From a virus, in the IMG/VR virus record IMGVR_UViG_3300048554_000002, positions 1 through 63,628 of that record: 63,628 nucleotides of DNA. One strand, written 5' to 3'. The translations under genes were made by a program, and so were the position numbers. Shown piece by piece: positions 17,138-26,240 of this stretch (positions are counted from its first letter, which is position 1; every line of letters starts with the position of its first letter). Below the pieces are notes generated by a model. The model did not search any database. It had not been told where the DNA came from and saw only the letters and a list, made by a program, of their open reading frames with translations.

Positions 17138-17410
17138 CTAGCTATAGAAGAAGGTCATGGCGGTTATATTAGTAGCCGCGGATACATAAACGTCTGAACT
17201 ACAGCGAATACCATCATCAGGAATGTTAATTGAGTGAGAGTCGGACGCTAGAAAATCAATATCCAGCACTGTAGTGCCTCCGTTACCGTTGGTAACTGTA
17301 AGACGCCCCGCACCTGCACCTGTTAAAACTTGTACCTGACGAACTCGCGCTGGGCCTACACCTAACGATCCTGCGCCTGTTACACGTTTGGTTAATACAT
17401 CAGAAGACAT
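17138..17410 (-). CDS. Hypothetical small structural-region protein
   Basis: The protein has 90 residues, beta-rich (VRQVQVLTGAGAGRLTVTNG), with no recognised domain. It lies in the block between the major capsid protein and the connector genes, served by the promoter at 17931-17960. Probably a virion or assembly protein by position. Confidence 0.72.
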   Translation of the reverse strand: MSSDVLTKRVTGAGSLGVGPARVRQVQVLTGAGAGRLTVTNGNGGTTVLDIDFLASDSHSINIPDDGIRCSSDVYVSAATNITAMTFFYS

Positions 17411-17413
17411 ATG

Positions 17414-17605
17414 TTAGTCCTTCTTCTTTTTAGGACGACCACGCTTCTTGGTAGCAGGTTTATCTTCCCATGCCTCATTTACATCAGGCGTAGAAGGATC
17501 GTCTGCTTTAAGCGTACCATCTGTGTTACGGGCACGGACTTTAGATGTCCCCAAACCACGAGCTGCTAGTTCTTCTTCGCTAGGCGGTTGAAACCGATCA
17601 CTCAT
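17414..17605 (-). CDS. Small charged hypothetical protein
   Basis: The protein has 63 residues. An acidic first half (FQPPSEEELAARGLG) leads into KPATKKRGRPKKKKD, which contains the AT-hook core RGRPKK. That core could bind the minor groove of AT-rich DNA. No other domain is visible. Confidence 0.72.
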   Translation of the reverse strand: MSDRFQPPSEEELAARGLGTSKVRARNTDGTLKADDPSTPDVNEAWEDKPATKKRGRPKKKKD

Positions 17606-17616
17606 GCTTCACCCCC

Positions 17617-17841
17617 TTACGCTGCTGCGATTGTGGCACCTGTGTCAGAACGCTTCCAGTTTGTTCCGTCAGAGAAAGCCAAGATAGCGGAACCAGCCGC
17701 ACCGTTTGAAACGAACACAACTGTACCTGCACCTGCAGAAGAAGCTGATGGAGCGTTAGCTACGGTATAAGTTGGAACTTTAATATCACCAACAAAGCCG
17801 TTGGTAGAGGTCACTGGACCTGAAAAGGTAGTATTCGCCAT
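17617..17841 (-). CDS. Small hypothetical protein, first gene after the capsid promoter
   Basis: The protein has 74 residues, rich in small residues, starting MANTTFSGPVTSTNGF. It resembles short phage proteins with the pattern GTVVFVSNGAAGSAILAFSDGTNWKR, probably a beta-rich minor virion protein. It is the first gene behind a structured leader and a sigma70-type promoter, so it may be made in quantity. Confidence 0.74.
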   Translation of the reverse strand: MANTTFSGPVTSTNGFVGDIKVPTYTVANAPSASSAGAGTVVFVSNGAAGSAILAFSDGTNWKRSDTGATIAAA

Positions 17842-17930
17842 GAATATGTCCTCACATGCGAGTTAAGTGAATCTGTCTGCATGTCGTCAGTCGGGCCTGT
17901 CAGATTCACGGGATGCTCCCGATAATTAAC
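17842..17930 (-). promoter_or_regulatory. Structured 5' leader ahead of the 74-residue gene
   Basis: Read on the minus strand, the leader forms a 5-bp stem (17921-17909, CGGGA/TCCCG) followed by a 9-bp stem, GTGAATCTG (17909-17901) with CAGATTCAC (17875-17867) around a 25-base loop. It ends close to the ATG at 17841. Such a leader could stabilise the message or control translation. The structure is seen; the role is inferred. Confidence 0.5.
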
Positions 17931-17960
17931 AATATACCACTACATAACATAATATGTCAA
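17931..17960 (-). promoter_or_regulatory. Sigma70-type promoter downstream of the capsid terminator
   Basis: On the minus strand TTGACA (17960-17955) is followed after 18 bases by TATATT (17936-17931). The -35 box matches consensus fully and begins directly at the T-run of the terminator behind the major capsid gene. This restarts transcription for the genes from 17841 onward. Confidence 0.68.
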
Positions 17961-17990
17961 CAAAAAGAAAGGGGCCACCGAAGTGACCCC
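17961..17990 (-). terminator. Rho-independent terminator after the major capsid gene
   Basis: On the minus strand an 8-bp stem GGGGTCAC/GTGGCCCC (one G-U pair) closes a TTCG tetraloop and is followed by TTTCTTTTTG. It lies 23 bases past the stop of the major capsid gene. UUCG loops make very stable terminators. Confidence 0.88.
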
Positions 17991-18013
17991 TAACATAGTC
18001 TATGTGACCTGCC

Positions 18014-18922
18014 TTACGCTCCGGGCGAACCGAAGATACCCAGTGGGTCAGATACACCGAAGCTGTAACGCTCACGGGCTTTATAGCGACTGTTGCCTGT
18101 ATCGAAGTCAGCATCCATCGAAGTCGCCATTGGCGCACGAGTGAAGTGCTTCAGACCGTTTGGTACGTCAGTCATCAAGAACCAAGCATTGGTGTCTGTC
18201 AGATAGTGGTTGACCGCATAGCCTTCAGGGATTGACCCGTTGTTGCGTAGTGCGTTCAAATCGTTATCGGCAGTACCGACACGACCTTCTGTCTCTAGGA
18301 GACGAGTTGCCACGAACTGCAGTGCTGGTGGGATAATCAACTTACGTGGCTGAGATGCGATAAGCAAACCACGCTCGTCTGTCCAACCCGCGATCTGAAT
18401 AACTGCTGCTTCAAGCGATGTCTCGTTGAGGTCAGCCGCTACTGCTGGCGTGTTAGAGTTAGTTCCACCAGATACCAATGGGTGGTCGGTAGCACACAAG
18501 GATTTACCGTCACCGTATGTGGTGCCTGCGGCAAAGGCGTTGTTAAGAACTGCAGCAGCCTTAACTTGCTTCGTGTACGCCATCGCACGAGCCAGTGCTT
18601 TAGTATAACGAGACGACAATGAGTCATACAGGTTATCCTCAATAGCTTCCTCAGTGATTGAGAAACCCATTGCAACTGTTTCGTGTGTGTAGCGTGCAGT
18701 CCATGCTTCTTGAGCATTGTCATACTCAATCGCGGAACCTTCACCTTTAACTGGCGCTGCTGAAAAACCGGATAATTTGGTTTCTTCCTCGAATGACCGA
18801 TCTGACGATTCGGTTTCAAAGATTTCAGCGTGTTCTTCGCCATATTTTGCGTATTCCATTCCGAACAATGCGTTCAGGCCGGGGAGCAGCTCTTTAAGTA
18901 GCTGGGCGCGTGAAATAGCCAT
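18014..18922 (-). CDS. Major capsid protein (Mu gpT-like)
   Basis: The protein has 302 residues. It starts MAISRAQLLKELLPGLNALFG, continues with IFETESSDRSFEEE, and has YTHETVAMGFSITEEAIEDNLY and FAAGTTYGDGKSLCATDHPLV. These are typical of the gpT/Mu-like major head subunit family with the HK97 fold. About 400 copies would form an icosahedral head. It follows the scaffold and decoration genes and is followed by a strong terminator, as expected for the most expressed late gene. Confidence 0.92.
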   Translation of the reverse strand: MAISRAQLLKELLPGLNALFGMEYAKYGEEHAEIFETESSDRSFEEETKLSGFSAAPVKGEGSAIEYDNAQEAWTARYTHETVAMGFSITEEAIEDNLYDSLSSRYTKALARAMAYTKQVKAAAVLNNAFAAGTTYGDGKSLCATDHPLVSGGTNSNTPAVAADLNETSLEAAVIQIAGWTDERGLLIASQPRKLIIPPALQFVATRLLETEGRVGTADNDLNALRNNGSIPEGYAVNHYLTDTNAWFLMTDVPNGLKHFTRAPMATSMDADFDTGNSRYKARERYSFGVSDPLGIFGSPGA

Positions 18923-18934
18923 TAGTTAATCTCC

Positions 18935-19531
18935 TTATACGCCAGTAGTGTTACTGTACTGGTGACCTGCGTTCCATTTAACGTAAGCCTCAGTGTAACC
19001 ACCACTTGTGTTTTTGGTTTCTTCAACCAAACCGATGATACGGAACGGCAACGTGTTAGTAGTTGCTGATGTATCAGAAATAGCACCACGCGAGTTACCC
19101 GAGGTCGAGTCACCTGTGTTGTCTACGCCTGCTACGTTTGCGCCGATATCGGTTATCGCTAGATCACCAATAGTTGTACCTGAAGAAACAACAGCGGCTT
19201 TGAACAGCAGGTCGGTAGCGTCTGCTACGTAAGCCTGAATGTCGCTTGCGACTGTGTTTGCAGGATAAGATTGGCTGTATAATTCATAACCCAAGTTTGG
19301 ATCAGTGTATTTACAACCCATGAAAACACCAACAGGTGTCATTGCAGCATCGAACGGGTCACGTTCAACAGTGCCTCCGGTAACCACTTTAACGGCATCA
19401 CCAAAGAAGATGCTAGTGTCATAACCACTGGCAATACTCATTTGACGATAGACGCCCCCAACAAAGGGAGTGCCGCTTAGTAGTTTTACCGGAACCAGAC
19501 CGTAAGGTCCGCTAACAGAAGGATAAGCCAT
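18935..19531 (-). CDS. Probable head decoration or minor capsid protein
   Basis: The protein has 198 residues and begins MAYPSVSGPYGLVPVKLLSG. It is beta-rich with VGGVYRQMSIASGYDTSIFFGD and an AYVKW element near the end. Its position, directly before the major capsid gene, and its Gly/Thr-rich composition fit a capsid-associated protein. I do not recognise a named family. Confidence 0.76.
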   Translation of the reverse strand: MAYPSVSGPYGLVPVKLLSGTPFVGGVYRQMSIASGYDTSIFFGDAVKVVTGGTVERDPFDAAMTPVGVFMGCKYTDPNLGYELYSQSYPANTVASDIQAYVADATDLLFKAAVVSSGTTIGDLAITDIGANVAGVDNTGDSTSGNSRGAISDTSATTNTLPFRIIGLVEETKNTSGGYTEAYVKWNAGHQYSNTTGV

Positions 19532-19546
19532 CTAAAGCTCCTAAGA

Positions 19547-19996
19547 TTAAGTTCCTTTACCGAAAGTAACCTTCGTCTTCCGTTCATTAAACAACGGCAT
19601 ACGAGGATCATTTTCTCTCATAAGGTTGTTGTCAACAGAGTTCATCTGAGCTTGTGCCTGTTCGTTATAGTAGGCGTTCCGCTCTTCGACCATCTCTTTC
19701 GGAGCCTTACACAACATCAAACCACCAATAACCACATTGTCCTTGAAGCGCTCTTGCTCAATCGCAACAATGGTAATTTCTGGATGATCCGATGCCTTTA
19801 CAGGCTCCCAACCTTCACGAAGTTTTGAAGAAACGTTTGTGGCATCGACCTGACCCTGTGTACTTACGCGTACCCAGTGAAAATCATAGCCCGGCTCGGG
19901 ATTGGGAGAGGGTAATACCTCGGGGCGCGTCCAAGCCTTCTTACGAACTGTACGTTCGCGGGTTTCTAATTCACGGTTAATCCGATTCTCAGCCAT
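19547..19996 (-). CDS. Conserved head-region protein of unknown function
   Basis: The protein has 149 residues, with a basic N-terminus (INRELETRERTVRKKAWTRP). A compact middle follows (YDFHWVRVSTQGQVDATNV, GWEPVKASDHPEI, GGLMLCKAPKEMVEERNAYY). Similar proteins sit between scaffold and capsid genes in cyanophages and pelagiphages. It overlaps the end of the scaffold gene by 8 bases. Confidence 0.78.
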   Translation of the reverse strand: MAENRINRELETRERTVRKKAWTRPEVLPSPNPEPGYDFHWVRVSTQGQVDATNVSSKLREGWEPVKASDHPEITIVAIEQERFKDNVVIGGLMLCKAPKEMVEERNAYYNEQAQAQMNSVDNNLMRENDPRMPLFNERKTKVTFGKGT

Positions 19997-21014
19997 TTTG
20001 TTTCCTCATATCTAATGCAACCTGTTTGGCGTATTGTTGAGGCGTTAACCCCAACCTCTTAGCGAGCTGAACTTGGGTCTTGGTCAGTGTTACCTTTTTA
20101 GGGGCTGTGCTCCGCGTTGCGGGTGCCACTACCTGTGTCTTTCGCTTCGGTTCAGCATCCTCGAAATTATCGGGGAATACTTGGCGCATACGAGCATCTA
20201 TCGTCTCGTAGTATTCATCACTTTGCGGGCTTACGCCCTGTTTGACAAGTTTACTGTGCAACCCCAGCGCTAAACTCGTCATCTCATCGTCGTTCCCAAA
20301 CCACGAATTGGCTTTCTGCCAGTCTGCGGCCCGTTCATCGACTTGTACTGCCGGGGCGGGTTCTGGTTCTGGTTGTACAGGAGTTTGTTCCTCCTGTAAA
20401 GCAGGTAATTTGAAGTTTGCTAACCTATCAGCCTTTAACTTAGCAGATGTTAACTTTTCTTGTGCTTCAAGCACAGCCTCTGAATCACCAGACTCATACG
20501 CTTCTTTGTATGACCGTTTGGCGGCTTCAGTTTCTATAGCTGCGTTTTTCTTAGCCTGCTCAAGCAACGCCGTCTGGTTCTTGTTGACGTTACCTTTTAG
20601 CTTCTTATTTTCTTCCATAAGCTGCTGAGTAACGCGTTCAAGTTCTTGGCGTTCACGTAAAGCCTCTTCTTTGGCCCTGCGCTCATCATGGTAACCCTTG
20701 GTAAAATGCTTGATGCGTTTTTGAACTTGGTCGGAATACTTCTCAAGTTCCTCATCAGTAACATCTTCAGGTGGCTCGGATGGCTTACGATTGCGGTCAG
20801 CCTTCGGCGTGTCGTCAACAACCTCAATTTCAAGGTCGTCGTCATCACTATCCTTTTTGCTTTCCGGTTTATCCGCTGGTGCCTCATCTGCTGCAAAATC
20901 TTCTGCAGTTTTCTTCCCAGTGATGTCAATTTCAACTGCGCTAGTTTCTTCGATAGCCATTTTGTTGTCATCGTCATCCTCGGGAAATTCAAATTCTACT
21001 TTTTGAAATGCCAT
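19989..21014 (-). CDS. Scaffolding protein
   Basis: The protein has 341 residues. It is strongly acidic in the first 90 (FPEDDDDNK, KKDSDDDDLEIEVVDD) and coiled-coil from about 100 to 210. A Pro/Glu-rich link (QPEPEPAPAVQV) follows, with a basic helical tail (KKVTLTKTQVQLAKRLG). This is the usual layout of a capsid scaffold that binds the coat protein by a short basic C-terminal helical motif. It lies between the portal and major capsid genes. Confidence 0.85.
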   Translation of the reverse strand: MAFQKVEFEFPEDDDDNKMAIEETSAVEIDITGKKTAEDFAADEAPADKPESKKDSDDDDLEIEVVDDTPKADRNRKPSEPPEDVTDEELEKYSDQVQKRIKHFTKGYHDERRAKEEALRERQELERVTQQLMEENKKLKGNVNKNQTALLEQAKKNAAIETEAAKRSYKEAYESGDSEAVLEAQEKLTSAKLKADRLANFKLPALQEEQTPVQPEPEPAPAVQVDERAADWQKANSWFGNDDEMTSLALGLHSKLVKQGVSPQSDEYYETIDARMRQVFPDNFEDAEPKRKTQVVAPATRSTAPKKVTLTKTQVQLAKRLGLTPQQYAKQVALDMRKQNG

Positions 21015-21016
21015 AT

Positions 21017-21391
21017 CTACGCCCTCTGTATGCCCGTTGGATCAGCTACAACAGCCTCAATAGAGTCGTCGTTCATTAGCCGATATTCTATACCACCAAT
21101 AGTAAACCGTGTGCCCGAGTTCATACGGAACATCACAAAGTCACCTTCTTTACACCAAGGTCCATCAGGAAAACGGTCTTTGTCAGCGTATGCGCCTGAC
21201 CCCATATCCACGACAAGGCCAATAATAGACATAATGTGGTCTTGGGTTTTGGCGGTATCTGTTTTAATAATAGAAGTCCCCGATATGGTTTCTTCTGGTT
21301 GCGGTAGTGCTACGAGTACGCGGTAGCCTACGGGTTTTGGGAGTTGTAACTCCAATTCAGCATCGCTGATTTTAACTGCTGCTTCAGTCAT
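21017..21391 (-). CDS. groES: GroES-like co-chaperonin
   Basis: The protein has 124 residues. The Cpn10 fold is marked by KPVGYRVLVALPQPEE, a mobile-loop-like SGTSIIKTD, IGLVVDMGSGAY, CKEGDFVMFRMNSGT and a final GIEYRLMNDDSIEAVV. Phage GroES proteins (for example T4 gp31) replace the host co-chaperonin so that GroEL can fold the large capsid subunit. ATG at 21391 (MTEAAVKIS) is chosen; it overlaps the preceding gene by 8 bases. No phage GroEL is present, so host GroEL must be used. Confidence 0.87.
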   Translation of the reverse strand: MTEAAVKISDAELELQLPKPVGYRVLVALPQPEETISGTSIIKTDTAKTQDHIMSIIGLVVDMGSGAYADKDRFPDGPWCKEGDFVMFRMNSGTRFTIGGIEYRLMNDDSIEAVVADPTGIQRA

Positions 21392-21581
21392 CATCGTCTT
21401 CCATATAGTTTTTCGCAAGGTCTTCAATGTAAGATTTGGTGGCTTCGAGACCCCGAATTAAGCCAACAACTTCCCTATAGTTTGCATAGTCTTTAGGTGA
21501 CCCTGCGTGTAGGAAACTCTGTGCAGACGATATATCGCCGTTGATTCTATCTTTCAGCACGTCAAAGACGGTTTTTGCCAT
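21384..21581 (-). CDS. Small hypothetical protein between portal and GroES genes
   Basis: The protein has 65 residues and is helical, starting MAKTVFDVLKDRINGDISSA and ending in the acidic tail MEDDDD. Short proteins with this pattern are common directly behind phage portal genes. Function unknown. The stop is shared with the GroES start region in an ATGACTGA overlap. Confidence 0.77.
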   Translation of the reverse strand: MAKTVFDVLKDRINGDISSAQSFLHAGSPKDYANYREVVGLIRGLEATKSYIEDLAKNYMEDDDD

Positions 21582-21587
21582 GGTATA

Positions 21588-24059
21588 TTATGACTCCTTT
21601 TTAGGTTTCTGTGCGGACTGTAGCATCCGTGCAGCTTCAAGGCTCATCTTGTTACGCTCGGCACGCGTGGCCTGTTCTAACTTGACGCCCTTTTCTTCTG
21701 CTTCTATCGCAACCTCGGCCTGTTCGATCTTGACACGTTCTGCCTCTAACATGGCGGACGTAGCATCCTTGGCCTTCTGTAGGTCGAGTTTTTCTTTCTG
21801 CAAGGCGCTATCCGCCTGATCTTTAGCCATCTTACGCTGCTGCTCTTGTTGCTTGACCTGCAGTTCTGCCTGCTTCATCTGTATGATTGGGTCTTGCTGT
21901 TGCTGTTGAGCCTTCTGCTGCGCTGCTTGCTGCTGATTTGCCTGTGTAAGCTGCTTGCCTGCGTCCGCAACCAGACGTGACAGTTGTACTTCCATATCTT
22001 CTGGCAGCTCCTCGTTCGGAGCGGGTAGAGGTGCACCCAGCTTCTCTTCGATCTTTTGTCTGTAAGAGAACCCGAGGTGTTCGGCAATATGGGCCTGCAG
22101 AGACGCCATAATCTGTTTTGCCTGTGGGTTTTGCCCGATCATCTGTGCCATCATCGGGTCTTGCATAAACGATGTGTGCGTAGCGATATGCGCTTCGTGG
22201 TCTTGATAGATAAATGCCTTCATCGGTTTGCCGACCAACGCGTCCATGTTCTCGCTGATAGGGTCTGTAGGCTTCGCATCGTCCTTCGTAGGCACCAGCT
22301 TATCTGCGTTCTTGACCCCTAGCACCTCGATCATCTGCCTGTGTAGCTGTGGCAGGTCATATATCTGTGGTGCCTGCTGTGCCATCTGTAGGACAGCTTG
22401 ATACTGTACAACCCGCTGTGCCATCGTAGAGCTGTTAGGATCGCTCACAGGGATCACATCGACCATCATGTAGTCTGCCTGCTTGGCGGACACTTCGCCT
22501 CTCACGGGCACGTATGTGTACTCTGCGGGCGCATATTCAGCCATGATGGCCTTGAGGAGCTTGAACTCCTGCTTCATCGCATAATGTACACGCGCTTGTA
22601 CCGCAGCCATGGGCTTCAGGGTACGTTCTAACAGGGCCAGTGTGGTCCCAACGGGGGCGTTAGCCGACATGTCCGAGATGTTCATGTCACTAATAGCGCC
22701 TAGCCTACGTCCTTCTGTTGTGATTTGATTCAAGAGGGCGAGAAGGGTCTGGCTAGGTTCCTTGTACGGGAGAGGCATGATGTTATCACGGATGCTACCA
22801 GACGGTACGTCTACATCCTTAAACTCACCCGGTTCTATCGGTGTATCGTCTCCCTTGATACGTAACCCACGCGACTTCAGCCCACCGGGGAGATTCGATA
22901 GGGTGCCCGCGTCAACGAGCTGTCGTATCAAGGAAGTTCCTGCTTTGGCGTAGCCGCCAATAATATGTATGAGGCCAAGCCCATAAAACCCAAACCCCGG
23001 CACGTACACGTAATGGACGAAGTGCTGACGCTTGAGGGTTAAGGGGTCACCCTCCTCGTAGTTCCTACGGACCGCCAGCACTTCGCCGCTTCCACGCTCA
23101 ATCGTGACGACATAGGGTCGAGCAATCCCGTCGTCATCGTCTATACCTTCGATCAAAAGGTCAGCGTGGATTTCATAGATAGCGTAGCGGTCATCATTGG
23201 TTAGCGAATAACCACCTTCTTCCGCTTTCTTTTCTTCTATGTCAGTGTGAAATGCTTCGGGGTCACCAAGGTCTACGTCCCTGTAGAACCCACCAGCCTG
23301 TAGTTTCTTCAAATCGTTCTTTGTCTTACGCATGATGTGCGTAACACGTTCTGCAGACTCAATGTTTGACGCACCATACGGTACGATGACATCCTCTGCA
23401 GATATGTATATAGCCGCCTGACGGCCCATATTAGGGTCAAAGTAGACCTTCTTGAACGCCGACCCAGCCAATCCAAGGCTATACAGCATCCGTTCATGTT
23501 CGGGGCGATATTCTACCATACGCTCCGTCAATTCGTAATTCATGTCCGCCTTCACGCGTGACGCGGCTTCTTCCTTCTCCTTGGTTTCTTCCCCAAGGAT
23601 TTTTGTCTTTACTGGTCCCGCAGCGGGGAACGTTTCAGACATTGTTTCTGCTTGGAACCGTATCGCGGCCTCGGCAAGCACGGTAGAGAACACGCCACAC
23701 GCGCCTTCCCATGGGTCTGTGCGTTCCTCATACTTGAAGCCCAGCACATCCAGACCCTTGACGAACGTATCCGCCCAGTCTTTGCGGCTATCTATATCGG
23801 ACTGCACCTGCCCCATGAGGTCATCAGACAAGGACGACAGGTCGCTATCTTCCATAATCTCGGCTAGGTTGGCACCGAACTCGGTAAAATCTGCTTCTGT
23901 ACCGGGGATTATGGTTATCTCCATACCCCCATCGGATAGGGTTACAGCCTCTGGGTCAATAATTTCAATCTCCAGTTCGGGGACTTCCATTTCTTCCATA
24001 TCTGTAAGTTCTTCATCCATCCCGAGCGGGGCAGAGAATATTCCTTTTTCAATAGCCAT
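21588..24059 (-). CDS. Portal protein (P22-like, large type)
   Basis: The protein has 823 residues. It starts with an acidic region and has EERTDPWEGACGVFSTVLAEA, RQHFVHYVYVPGFGFYGLG and LVDAGTLSNLPGG, patterns of large podoviral portals. From about residue 690 it is Gln-rich (QQQAAQQKAQQQQQD) and ends in a long coiled coil, which would form the barrel reaching into the head. Twelve copies would form the DNA channel at one capsid vertex. It lies between TerL and the head genes. Confidence 0.9.
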   Translation of the reverse strand: MAIEKGIFSAPLGMDEELTDMEEMEVPELEIEIIDPEAVTLSDGGMEITIIPGTEADFTEFGANLAEIMEDSDLSSLSDDLMGQVQSDIDSRKDWADTFVKGLDVLGFKYEERTDPWEGACGVFSTVLAEAAIRFQAETMSETFPAAGPVKTKILGEETKEKEEAASRVKADMNYELTERMVEYRPEHERMLYSLGLAGSAFKKVYFDPNMGRQAAIYISAEDVIVPYGASNIESAERVTHIMRKTKNDLKKLQAGGFYRDVDLGDPEAFHTDIEEKKAEEGGYSLTNDDRYAIYEIHADLLIEGIDDDDGIARPYVVTIERGSGEVLAVRRNYEEGDPLTLKRQHFVHYVYVPGFGFYGLGLIHIIGGYAKAGTSLIRQLVDAGTLSNLPGGLKSRGLRIKGDDTPIEPGEFKDVDVPSGSIRDNIMPLPYKEPSQTLLALLNQITTEGRRLGAISDMNISDMSANAPVGTTLALLERTLKPMAAVQARVHYAMKQEFKLLKAIMAEYAPAEYTYVPVRGEVSAKQADYMMVDVIPVSDPNSSTMAQRVVQYQAVLQMAQQAPQIYDLPQLHRQMIEVLGVKNADKLVPTKDDAKPTDPISENMDALVGKPMKAFIYQDHEAHIATHTSFMQDPMMAQMIGQNPQAKQIMASLQAHIAEHLGFSYRQKIEEKLGAPLPAPNEELPEDMEVQLSRLVADAGKQLTQANQQQAAQQKAQQQQQDPIIQMKQAELQVKQQEQQRKMAKDQADSALQKEKLDLQKAKDATSAMLEAERVKIEQAEVAIEAEEKGVKLEQATRAERNKMSLEAARMLQSAQKPKKES

Positions 24060-24069
24060 AGCTTACCTC

Positions 24070-25620
24070 TTAATAATATCCGCCGCTGCGCTGTTTCCAG
24101 TATCGGGGTTCTTCTGGTTCGTCCGTGGGTAGTCGGATAAAGCCACCTTGCCTGAACCGCATCAGAGCCATAACCGTCGAATCCACGAGGTCATCATTAC
24201 TCATAAACGGGAATCCTGCAATCTCTTCCACTACTTCTTCTGCCCACCGTGTCTGTGGCACCCACACAAGCTCGGACGCAATTATGTCCGCTACAGAGTT
24301 GAGGCGTGCCGTCTTATCCCCTGACCCCCTGTGGGGGGTATACTCCGATATGGGTAGACCCATACGCCGCATTTCTTGGTACAGGGCTACGCCAGAGCTT
24401 TTCTTCTCAACTATGAACGAATCTGGCTCCCAGTCCATGTATTCTTCCATAGCAAGCTGTTTAAGCTCTGGGAACTCCATACGCTGTTTTATGCTATTTA
24501 ACAATATAATATTGTACGCGTTGGTTTCCTCGTTCAAGAAAACACCCCATGTGGTAAGCGCTGTATAGTCTGCACGGTTGTGCTTCTCGGCTGCGGCATC
24601 AAGCGACATTATAATATATTCACAGGGTGGCGGCTGGTCGTGTGTCCATTCCTGCCACCACTCACGCTTGACGATAGCGGCTTCTTCTGCGGTAGGCTGC
24701 TGCTGGTACTGCGCGTTCCACTGGAACGTAGGCATCGACGCCTTGGTGCGTAGCAGCGCCTCTAAATCGAAGAACTCAGGCCACAGAGGTTTTTGTACTT
24801 CCTTCTTCGTCTTTTTGTTGAATGTGTCTAAGATCGCGGGAAACTCGACTACCTCGTATTGGTCTGACCGTTCGTTCTGCACCATGTCCCGCACAACGCG
24901 TCCTGTCAGGTCATCCATGTGCCAACGCGTCTGGATTATTGCAACCCTACCGCCCGGCATAAGGCGAGTACGGGCACCGAAGGTGAACCACTCATAGGCT
25001 TTCTCGAACACCTCGAAGTTTCCGTTAATAACGTCCTGCTCAGAGTGAGGGTCATCAACAAGCAGAAGATCAGCACCACGACCAGCCAATGCTGACCCAA
25101 TACCACACGCATAATATTCACCTCCTACGTTTGTGTTCCACCGTCCTGCTGACTTACTATCCTGTGCTAGTTGCACGGTAGGAAATATGGAACGGTACTG
25201 ATCTGTAGCAATCAGGTTACGCACTTTACGCCCAAAATCCACCGCGAGGTCCGTGGTATGGGACACCATCATCACCTTTTTGCCGGGATTTCGCCCTAAA
25301 AACCACGCTGGGTAGAAGATCGAAACAAGCTGAGATTTGCCGTGTCTGGGGGGTATATTCACGCAAACCCGGTCCTTATCGCCCTTCTCAATACCCATTA
25401 ACATGTTAGCCAGTATACGGTGATGCTTACCAACTATGAAATCAGGCATCATCAACTTGCAAAACTCTATCAGATCGTCATACGCAGCCTTATTTGCCGT
25501 CCGATTGTGCAGCTCATCCACCATCCGGTCGATTTCTGCCACCTCTTCGTCACTAAACGTGTCCAGATTGGCCAACATGACCTCGATATCGGCCTCGTCA
25601 AAGTCCAAAGCCTCAGTCAT
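24070..25620 (-). CDS. terL: Terminase large subunit
   Basis: The protein has 516 residues from ATG at 25620. The ATPase has Walker A IPPRHGKSQ, a Walker B LLLVDDPH and a coupling motif SHTTD. The nuclease half has SLDAAAEKHNRADYTAL and IVEKKSSGVALYQEM. It packages DNA into the prohead through the portal. The frame opens upstream at TTG 25635, but the ATG in ATGACTGA, overlapping the TerS stop by 8 bases, is more likely. Confidence 0.94.
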   Translation of the reverse strand: MTEALDFDEADIEVMLANLDTFSDEEVAEIDRMVDELHNRTANKAAYDDLIEFCKLMMPDFIVGKHHRILANMLMGIEKGDKDRVCVNIPPRHGKSQLVSIFYPAWFLGRNPGKKVMMVSHTTDLAVDFGRKVRNLIATDQYRSIFPTVQLAQDSKSAGRWNTNVGGEYYACGIGSALAGRGADLLLVDDPHSEQDVINGNFEVFEKAYEWFTFGARTRLMPGGRVAIIQTRWHMDDLTGRVVRDMVQNERSDQYEVVEFPAILDTFNKKTKKEVQKPLWPEFFDLEALLRTKASMPTFQWNAQYQQQPTAEEAAIVKREWWQEWTHDQPPPCEYIIMSLDAAAEKHNRADYTALTTWGVFLNEETNAYNIILLNSIKQRMEFPELKQLAMEEYMDWEPDSFIVEKKSSGVALYQEMRRMGLPISEYTPHRGSGDKTARLNSVADIIASELVWVPQTRWAEEVVEEIAGFPFMSNDDLVDSTVMALMRFRQGGFIRLPTDEPEEPRYWKQRSGGYY

Positions 25621-26209
25621 CGTCGTCAAACCCAAATTCTTCGTCTGTATCCAGCAGTTGAGCCTCTATAACCGTGGCATCTTCTACTTCTGGTTGTGGA
25701 TTTACCAGTTTTGCAAGTTTACCGCGTAGTTTTTCCTTGATGTCATCGGTTGTTTGGTGGGTAATCGTGACTTCGGACTTCTCAGTAAACAATCCTACGT
25801 CTGATATCTTACCAAGAAGCTCCAATGCACGCATACGTACCCGTGGATCAGGGTTTTCGCTCTCAATGATGAGCTTATTAGTCACCAGATTGCGCAGTTG
25901 CTTGGAAGATTCTACTACAGAATGATTAAATTCGTCTATGATGTTGCTTGTTAGGCGCACAGAAGCAGGTGTTAGGGCCGCTGCACGTTTATGCGTCACC
26001 TTCTTAGATGTTTTGTCGGGGTCTTGGGCGTATGCAGTAGCTAATGTAGCAGCTACTTCCTTATCTACCTCGTCGGGTTCAAGGTCCGCACCATGTTTTT
26101 CGAGTTCGTCAACGGTTTTACCCAGTGCATCGGCACGCTCTGGTAGAGGTATGTGCTTCACCTCATCTTCTAGGGGAACCCCTAGCTCTGGAATAGCATT
26201 CATTGTCAT
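25613..26209 (-). CDS. terS: Terminase small subunit (probable)
   Basis: The protein has 198 residues from ATG at 26209. The first 73 codons of the longer open frame cover promoter DNA and are not protein-like. The middle helices (SNIIDEFNHSVVESSKQLRN, RVRMRALELLGKISDVGLF) and the acidic tail GFDDDD fit small terminase subunits that recognise viral DNA and recruit TerL. It is the first gene of the late arm, just behind the promoter at 26241-26269. Confidence 0.82.
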   Translation of the reverse strand: MTMNAIPELGVPLEDEVKHIPLPERADALGKTVDELEKHGADLEPDEVDKEVAATLATAYAQDPDKTSKKVTHKRAAALTPASVRLTSNIIDEFNHSVVESSKQLRNLVTNKLIIESENPDPRVRMRALELLGKISDVGLFTEKSEVTITHQTTDDIKEKLRGKLAKLVNPQPEVEDATVIEAQLLDTDEEFGFDDDD

Positions 26210-26240
26210 AGTACGTCGCAGGTTGGTAACCGATAACGTA

